A stretch of 64,000 nt of DNA, taken from Psococerastis gibbosa. Lineage: Eukaryota > Arthropoda > Insecta > Psocodea > Psocidae. The notes beneath the pieces were generated by a model, which saw only the letters and a list, made by a program, of their open reading frames with translations, did not search any database and was not told the origin of the DNA. Positions within the stretch are counted from its first letter, which is position 1; every line of letters begins with the position of its first letter. Made by a program: the position numbers and the translations under genes. This document shows positions 57,995 to 64,000 of this stretch, piece after piece. Location: positions 28,298,290 to 28,362,289 of the forward strand of contig OZ020489.1 in NCBI GenBank assembly GCA_963971405.1. The letters run 5' to 3'.

Positions 57995-60265
57995 CACAAC
58001 CCAAGATCAATGAAGTTTAATCATACGTTACATTCAATCAGGATATTGAGGACCATCTATCAACATAAACCCCGTGAAATATCTTAATCGAGTATCGACC
58101 TGAGGCGCGCCGCTACGCTTTAAACGCATCTTTTTAACAAATTCGCCACGGTGCTCTTCAGAAAAGAAGAATGTGTTTTGTTGGACCGCAAACTTATTAC
58201 ACAAGGAGCTTCATAAAAATATTTCAAATATGAGTTATTATCACGAGATTATTATAGCAGCTAAACTGACACCATCTTCCATAGTTAATGAACCGGTTGC
58301 CGGACAAATATTTTTTCCTTGCAGCGCCATGGCGATCGCTTAAGGCGAACGGAGTCGAGAAGCGCCTGATACCCCAACAGGAAGTTTTGTCTCTTTTTGA
58401 TTTTATACTCATAGCTTAGAAAATGATTGTATTTACAGTACCGTACCCAATACATGTGACCCCGTACGAACATGCGCAGAATTTTATAGCGCATGTGTGT
58501 ATTTTATTTGCCAGCAAAACAAATTACCATGACCACAAAAAAGAACCCATGAGCCCGAAGGATAAGCCTAAGAATGGTTTAATTAAATCTGAAGCGTGTA
58601 AATAGAGCATAAGTATATGTTTGGCGTATTCCTGGGACTTTAGGTAGATACCCCACATGTGCACGTAGGACCTCATTTTCGGTACAAAAGCGACCTTAGC
58701 ACAACAATATACTAGGGGTCTTCACAGTGTTGGTGTTATCGAGTTAGATGTGCTATCCAAGTTAACACACAATCGTGAGTGTACCTCGGGAGTGAGTTAT
58801 CATGCTATATTTAGCAGGGTAAACAACGTGGTAGTAGTCAGACGTTCGTGGCACGGTTTTAAAGAAAGTGGCAGAACTCTCTTCTAGTGCCACATTTGTT
58901 TATATTTTTTGTTCATTTTGGTTATTATAATTTTAAGTATTTACGGTAATTGCTTGTGAAAATAGATTATACAAATAAATTTAAATACTACAAAATTTTA
59001 AACGCGTGTTTCAAATCAATCAACAAAAACAAAGATGGCGGTGGTCAAACCTGAGCTATCGATCGCAAGTTAAATAGCACACTTAACCAACTTGGAAGTG
59101 CGTTTAGGATAGCACAATTCTAAATACATTAGGTGTGCGGGGTACCTACAAATACCTACTGTTAATGTCCACACTTGAGCAGTTTCACGCTGTACTTTTA
59201 CTTGTACGCTGTACTTGCGAGTAACCAGTGCGTAACACGAAGGAATGCTGACTGCGTGAGATCCTTGCCGCGCTATAGCAATTACAATATGAAATCAAAT
59301 TTGAACGCTAAGTTGAAAAAGTGGGGAAATATAGCCTGTGGCATCGTCAAACTATACGTAGTGTACCGTTTAGTACATGTATAAAAACAACGTAAGGAAG
59401 TAGCCTCACCCAGCGGTCATTACCTAAAACGTAATTTATTAGAAAGAGGTGTGACAACATAATTAGAATACAGTGATAAATGATAATTCATGACTTGAGG
59501 CGATGATTAAGTATAATGTATTTACCTACCGTCTGCTCAACTCGGCCTAAATAGTCTTAGGTCAAACAAAAGGACTTTGTACACTCATTTAGGTAAACAA
59601 ATGGCTTCTTGACGCGCTTAACTATTCAGTTTATTAAGAACTGTCACAAGTTTTAAGGAGAGACAACAATGAAATTTAGTGTATCCTGTTTTCAAAGGTG
59701 GGTTTATAGCATAATATTAGAGATACGTTGTGAATGTATACGATATTTGCGGGGAGATTGTACAGTTTAATTCTATTGTACGGAGTTGCAGACAAAAGTG
59801 TGGGCAGCGCAGTTTAGAAGGCATACATAAGTCTCATTACAAGTTTTATCATACAAAAGCGGAAAACTCAGTGTTATTTTCAATATGGCGTCGCGAGCAC
59901 GAAGATACGAGGAAGCAAAATTATATAAGAAATCTATAAAATCAAAAATTTTCCAAACTCCCGGGAAAATTTCCCTTTTTACGTACCGTACAAATGACTA
60001 GAGTATTATGAACAGCCTGGCCTTTTGTACCCTACATATCGGGAGAAAGACAAGGGGAACATATTGCATATTGCAGCCAACTGATGATCCTAATTTTTTT
60101 TAAAACAAATTTTGTTAGGCCATCTTTAATGATCAATTGACCCTATTAACCCCGGTGCAGGTTGAAAACCGGATTTCGAAAACAGAAGCCTAAACGCCAT
60201 AAACAAGAGGAAAACTTAGATGTTTAAATTTCAAGTTCAATAAATTAAAAGTAGAAATTTACAGA
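57995..60265. other. Non-coding, no gene seen
   Basis: ORFs at 58224-58605, 59175-59384 and 59730-59939 are chance-length. No paired repeat was noticed. Confidence 0.45.
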
Positions 60266-60271
60266 AAATAT

Positions 60272-60801
60272 CCATTGTACACAGTGGCGTAGTCAGAAAT
60301 TTTTTGGGGGGGGTCCAGTTTTCATGAAGTTTGCCCGCTTACGATAGGTTTTCGAATGGGGTGGTGTTTCATTTGGACCCCCCCCCCCTGGGATTGTTTT
60401 TTAAAAGATAGGCCTGAAATTTTGATTTTGCAGACGATAACTTTATTAACAAAACTGGGAAAAGGGGGACCGGGGTCTCCCCGGCGATTTTTTTTAGATA
60501 AATATCTAACTATTTTGCTATTTTGCTAAATTTTGGGGGGTCCGGACCCCGCTGACCCCCCCCCCCCCTTGGCTACGCCACTGATTGTACAACTGTCAAA
60601 AATAACACATCCCTTAGAAGAAGTACTCCCCCACATTTTAACAATTTTCGAATTTCTTCATCCGGATGCCCTAGGGCCTATCATGTTTTGCCAAAATGAA
60701 TTTCGGTCGTTGTGGCCAAATCGGCCTTAGAAAGATAGCACATTGTTAATATGCTTAGGAAAATTAAGGGATGTGTCATTTTTTACAGCTCTACGATCGA
60801 C
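60272..60801. mobile_element. TIR element family M, copy 2, interrupted by a hAT-type MITE
   Basis: The left end (CATTGTACA, continuing ACTGTCAAAAATAACACATC after the insertion) pairs with AAGGGATGTGTCATTTTTTA and CAGCTCTACGATCG at 60766-60800. The family K element at 60282-60583 splits the left arm, and its 8-bp duplication is made of family M sequence. Confidence 0.65.
60282..60583 (+). mobile_element. hAT-type MITE family K, copy 2, intact with perfect 8-bp TSD
   Basis: 302 bp from CAGTGGCGTAGTCAG to TTGGCTACGCCACTG. ATTGTACA lies at 60274-60281 and 60584-60591. The interior has a G-run after the left end, AAAAGATAGGCCTGAAATTT and a 14-C run before the right end. It is non-coding and lacks the family H insert present in the copy at 46288. 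Confidence 0.95.
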
Positions 60802-60809
60802 ATTACATG

Positions 60810-62580
60810 ATTTACATGAGATATTTGATTTTTACACTTGTCTTGCAATTCTAAAGAAGTAACGCTTTCTCCCTCCAATTGTCTCTTCAGTGGCCATATC
60901 ATGCAAATAAGTAGTTGGAATAGGCATTCCCACAATTAAGGGTAGGTTCTATTTCCGTTTATCTATTAGACCGAATCAATGCGGCTTTTACTATTACTAC
61001 GCACCGCTTATGCAGTACAACACTGCTTGAAGGAAGTCACACCTTTCCAATAAAAGAACCCTTTGTAAGTAAATCAGCCAACCCTGAACATCTTACGCTC
61101 ATTGGTTACTTATTTCCTTTTGGCAAAGAAATAGGTGGAGTACACCAGCTAAACGTGGGATTAGAATCACCAAAACTGGTTTCCGCTATTAAATTAAGAG
61201 ATAATAGCCCCCGTGTTTTTTGTTTTTTTTTAACAAATTAAATTAGACAGGAAATCTCGATCACAGAGCTAGCACTGAGGACTTGATACATAGAAGGACT
61301 GTTTTTCTACATTTTGAAACATTAGTATTTAGCCGTCACTAAAACCGATCCGTTTTTTGTACTAAACAAGTTCCATAATTGTGGCTAATCGGTGTAAGAA
61401 ACGGGCACAAACTACAATACAGTATAATATACATACTATGTATATTCAAATGTAGACGAACATTTCTTCAATTAAATAAATTGTCAATGATCGCACTACG
61501 ATCAATATTACCAGGAAAACTAGATTTTGAACACCAAAAGGCTTTTCCCTCTGCATGTATCTCAATGGCGGAAAAACCCACCGATCGGCACAATTTTTAA
61601 TTAAAAACTGCCGTAGCTCTTAAATGCCATATAAGAGCCTAACAATCCTCTTAAATATGTAATTTTTACTCATTCAGAGCCCAAGTGCAATGAAATCACT
61701 CTTAATTTTTATCTATTCTTCACATCGCCAAGCAAATCAAGTGGTTGTTGACAAGCAGACTAGTGCGAAGACAGGCTGAAATGACTATATGTCCAGATGG
61801 TTGATATTCCAGCATTAAATCTGGACAGGGCGCCACTCCCACGCCTGCAAGTGCACTTAAATTGAGACGAACAGCTAGCCGCCCTATCATAGAGCTATTG
61901 GTTAATGAATTCTGGAGAAATTCCATAAGCAATGTCTCGTATGTGGGATCTCAATAAATACACGGTAGTGGCCTCTGGTGGACATTCGCAGATTTTTAGT
62001 GCCTGTGTGCGTTTTAATAGCCAGCAATACAAAATGCCATGACAACTAAAGGAGCCAGTGCACCCGAAGGATAAGTTTTAAGAAATATTCCAATTAAATC
62101 TAAAGCATTTACATAAGACATGAATATGTTTGGTGGGTTCTAAGGAAGTGGTAGATACCCCAAATGTGTAGTTTAGTGTACGTCGGACTTATCACAGGTA
62201 CAAAAACCCGAAAGTGTCAGGATGTCACACGTCAGGGTGATCAGATGCACTCTTTTTAATAGAGTTTTACCGGGTCACCCAGGGTGAATCTTTTTTTTTA
62301 GGAAACGTACTCCTTTTCAGTTTTTTTTTTTTTTTTTTAATCCAAATGCACTCTTTTTCCATTTTCAGCCTTTTTATAGCAAGAGTAGTCTAGTTCCTCT
62401 TAGTCCTACTTTCGAAAAAAAAGAGTGGTCACAAGACTACTGCTATCAACCCCCACCCTCCCTTATGGTACCCGGCAGACTCCGTTTTTAGATAAATCTG
62501 GTGGCCCTACAAGAAGTGGAGAGGTCGCAATCTCTTTTGAGCTCGAATAGTAAAAACTACGTATAGCCTAATGTGGGGCA
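60810..62580. other. AT-rich, no gene seen
   Basis: A diverged piece of the GTCACTAAAACCGAT repeat lies near 61330-61400. A T-run of about 18 is near 62321. ORFs at 61379-61600 and 61720-61932 have no domain content. Confidence 0.4.
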
Positions 62581-62583
62581 TAA

Positions 62584-62726
62584 GCCGACCTACCATGTCG
62601 TTTAATAATAATATATTCTGGGGTTAAAAATGTAAATAAACCAATTTTAGAATATCTCTTAGAATTCTAAAAATCTATTGTTGACATTTTTAAACCGCAG
62701 AATAGGTTATACGGCATAGTAAGCCT
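62584..62726. mobile_element. Foldback MITE family C, copy 3
   Basis: GCCGACCTACCATGTCG and CGGCATAGTAAGCCTG are inverted ends; GGGGTTAAAAATGTAAATAA pairs with the right-hand GACATTTTTAAACC. The centre (AGAATATCTCTTAGAATTCT) is itself palindromic. Confidence 0.65.
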
Positions 62727-62929
62727 GAAGAAAGTTGAGGTCAGTTTATAGCAAATTTTAGTTTCATTTAAATGCTCCCATTGCCGAGTTTCTAGCGTTG
62801 TTAAGTCACATGGTGTAAAGTAGTGTGTCTATTTTTTATGTGTCTTTGCAGCGTGTATGTATGGAACTAGCAAGTCATTGTAACTGAGAGTGTTTCTAAT
62901 TAAGGGGGAGAGGAAGGAGGCGGTGTTTA

Positions 62930-63475
62930 GAATGACCTATCACCTGGAACCAGTCACTCAGAATGACCCTTGTTTCTTAAAATTAAGATTGATTGAAATG
63001 GCGGAACGAATTCACAGCTGTCTGTCCTGGTGCTGGTGTCAGTTAGGAGCGCTAATTTTCGGTTTTTAGCAGACTTTTAAGTGCTCCCCTCCCCAATTAA
63101 AAGCATGCTAATCACCGAAAATACTTATATGCTGTTTTAAACATCGCCGCGGCACGACAACACATTGAGGGTGTAGGGCGTACTGGCAAAGGAACCTCCC
63201 TCCAGATCACAGCTCTATTTGGGATGCTCCGGGAACCAAAATGCCGGGCAGCAGCGTTTTTCCATACATCAATGAAGATATTTCTCTCTTTTTTGCTCTA
63301 CGTCACTCATTAGTTTTGAACCTCGACTTTCCTTCAAAAACCAGTTCTTTATCAACAGGGCAATTCCGGATCAGACTCATCACTTGGTACAAGTCATTCA
63401 CAATGACACTTGTTTTTTTAAAATTAATAACAACTGGAATGCCAGAACGAATTCACAGCTGTGTGACGTGGTGCT
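62930..63475 (+). repeat. Direct repeat of about 110 bp, units 430 bp apart, flanking a family R copy
   Basis: ACGAATTCACAGCTGT and the preceding ATGACNCTTGTTT..TAAAATTAA pattern occur at about 62935-63045 and 63370-63475. Between them, 63140-63265 is a family R copy (CACAGCTCTATTTGGGATGC). The repeat is diverged (roughly 80%). No coding. Confidence 0.65.
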
Positions 63476-64000
63476 GTTTAAGTGTTTAACACTGTTGTAC
63501 AATAGTTCTGTTATATGGAAGTTTAAATTAATTAAAAATCAAAGAAGTTCGTCAGTCATTTAAATAAACCTTCAGTGGCCACATGTCTGGCAGTAGTGGT
63601 GACTTATACGATATCACCAAAGGAAAGTCGTAAGTTCAAAGAAGTTCAACCAACTTGATCATTCAATTGTTATTCTAAGCTGCAACTCGTTTTTCCAAAA
63701 CCACTATACGATAAACTTGCTCACATGCATTTCTTCTTACATGAGAGAATCAGTTTTTTATTGTTCATGAAGCATGGTAGGAACGTTGACCTGACCAGCA
63801 TTCCGGCCGGTCAGCGGAGAAATTGTATCAAAATAGTTCAATAACTGTGACCGGTCGGTACTAGTGACGGCCACATAATGCACATCAAAATGTAGAGGAG
63901 CATTTATTCTATTTATGACATTTCATTTATGACTGATCGATCGATGATCGAAGATCGATGTTTCCCGTGAAATTTTTTCTCTTAATCAATAAGCGAATGT

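Overview
The window looks like non-coding genomic DNA of an invertebrate animal, most likely an arthropod. It is AT-rich. It has spliced exons with GT/AG borders and very long introns. It is packed with non-LTR retrotransposon debris, tRNA-derived SINEs and many foldback DNA transposons. Nothing resembles a bacterial operon, phage, CRISPR array or rRNA locus.

The only host gene I can support is an integrin alpha subunit on the minus strand. Three consecutive exons, all too short to appear as long ORFs, are at 47472-47593, 41266-41363 and 15198-15321. They have consensus splice sites and matching phases, and together encode 114 residues of the first and second FG-GAP blades of the beta-propeller. 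The pattern resembles the laminin-binding PS1/alpha3-6-7 group. The introns between them are about 6.1 kb and 25.9 kb. The upstream exon (signal peptide and start of blade 1) and the downstream exons (rest of propeller, legs, membrane segment) were not found, so both window ends are probably intron of the same gene.

The introns hold several layers of mobile DNA. The best element is a 5'-truncated, poly(A)-tailed non-LTR retrotransposon at 25160-27686, in the same sense as the integrin gene. Its 10-bp target duplications are perfect. Its open frame covers reverse transcriptase, RNase H and a C-terminal zinc knuckle. Older LINE 3' ends are scattered through the window, several with (GAA)n tails. 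Two SINE-like families end in similar tails. At least seven families of inverted-repeat DNA elements occur, several with target-site duplications visible in the window: 8-bp hAT-type at 30508, 32094, 46288 and 60282, and 3-bp TWA-type around the GGCG-ended foldback family at 9650, 11930, 29467 and 49067. Three nested insertions can be read directly, one with an uninterrupted relative for comparison.

The remaining sequence is AT-rich with no recognisable gene. Most short ORFs are chance or lie on repeats. Two GC-richer patches (37121-37412 and 57230-57450) and two orphan ORFs (10562-11014 and 43544-43942) are noted as unexplained.
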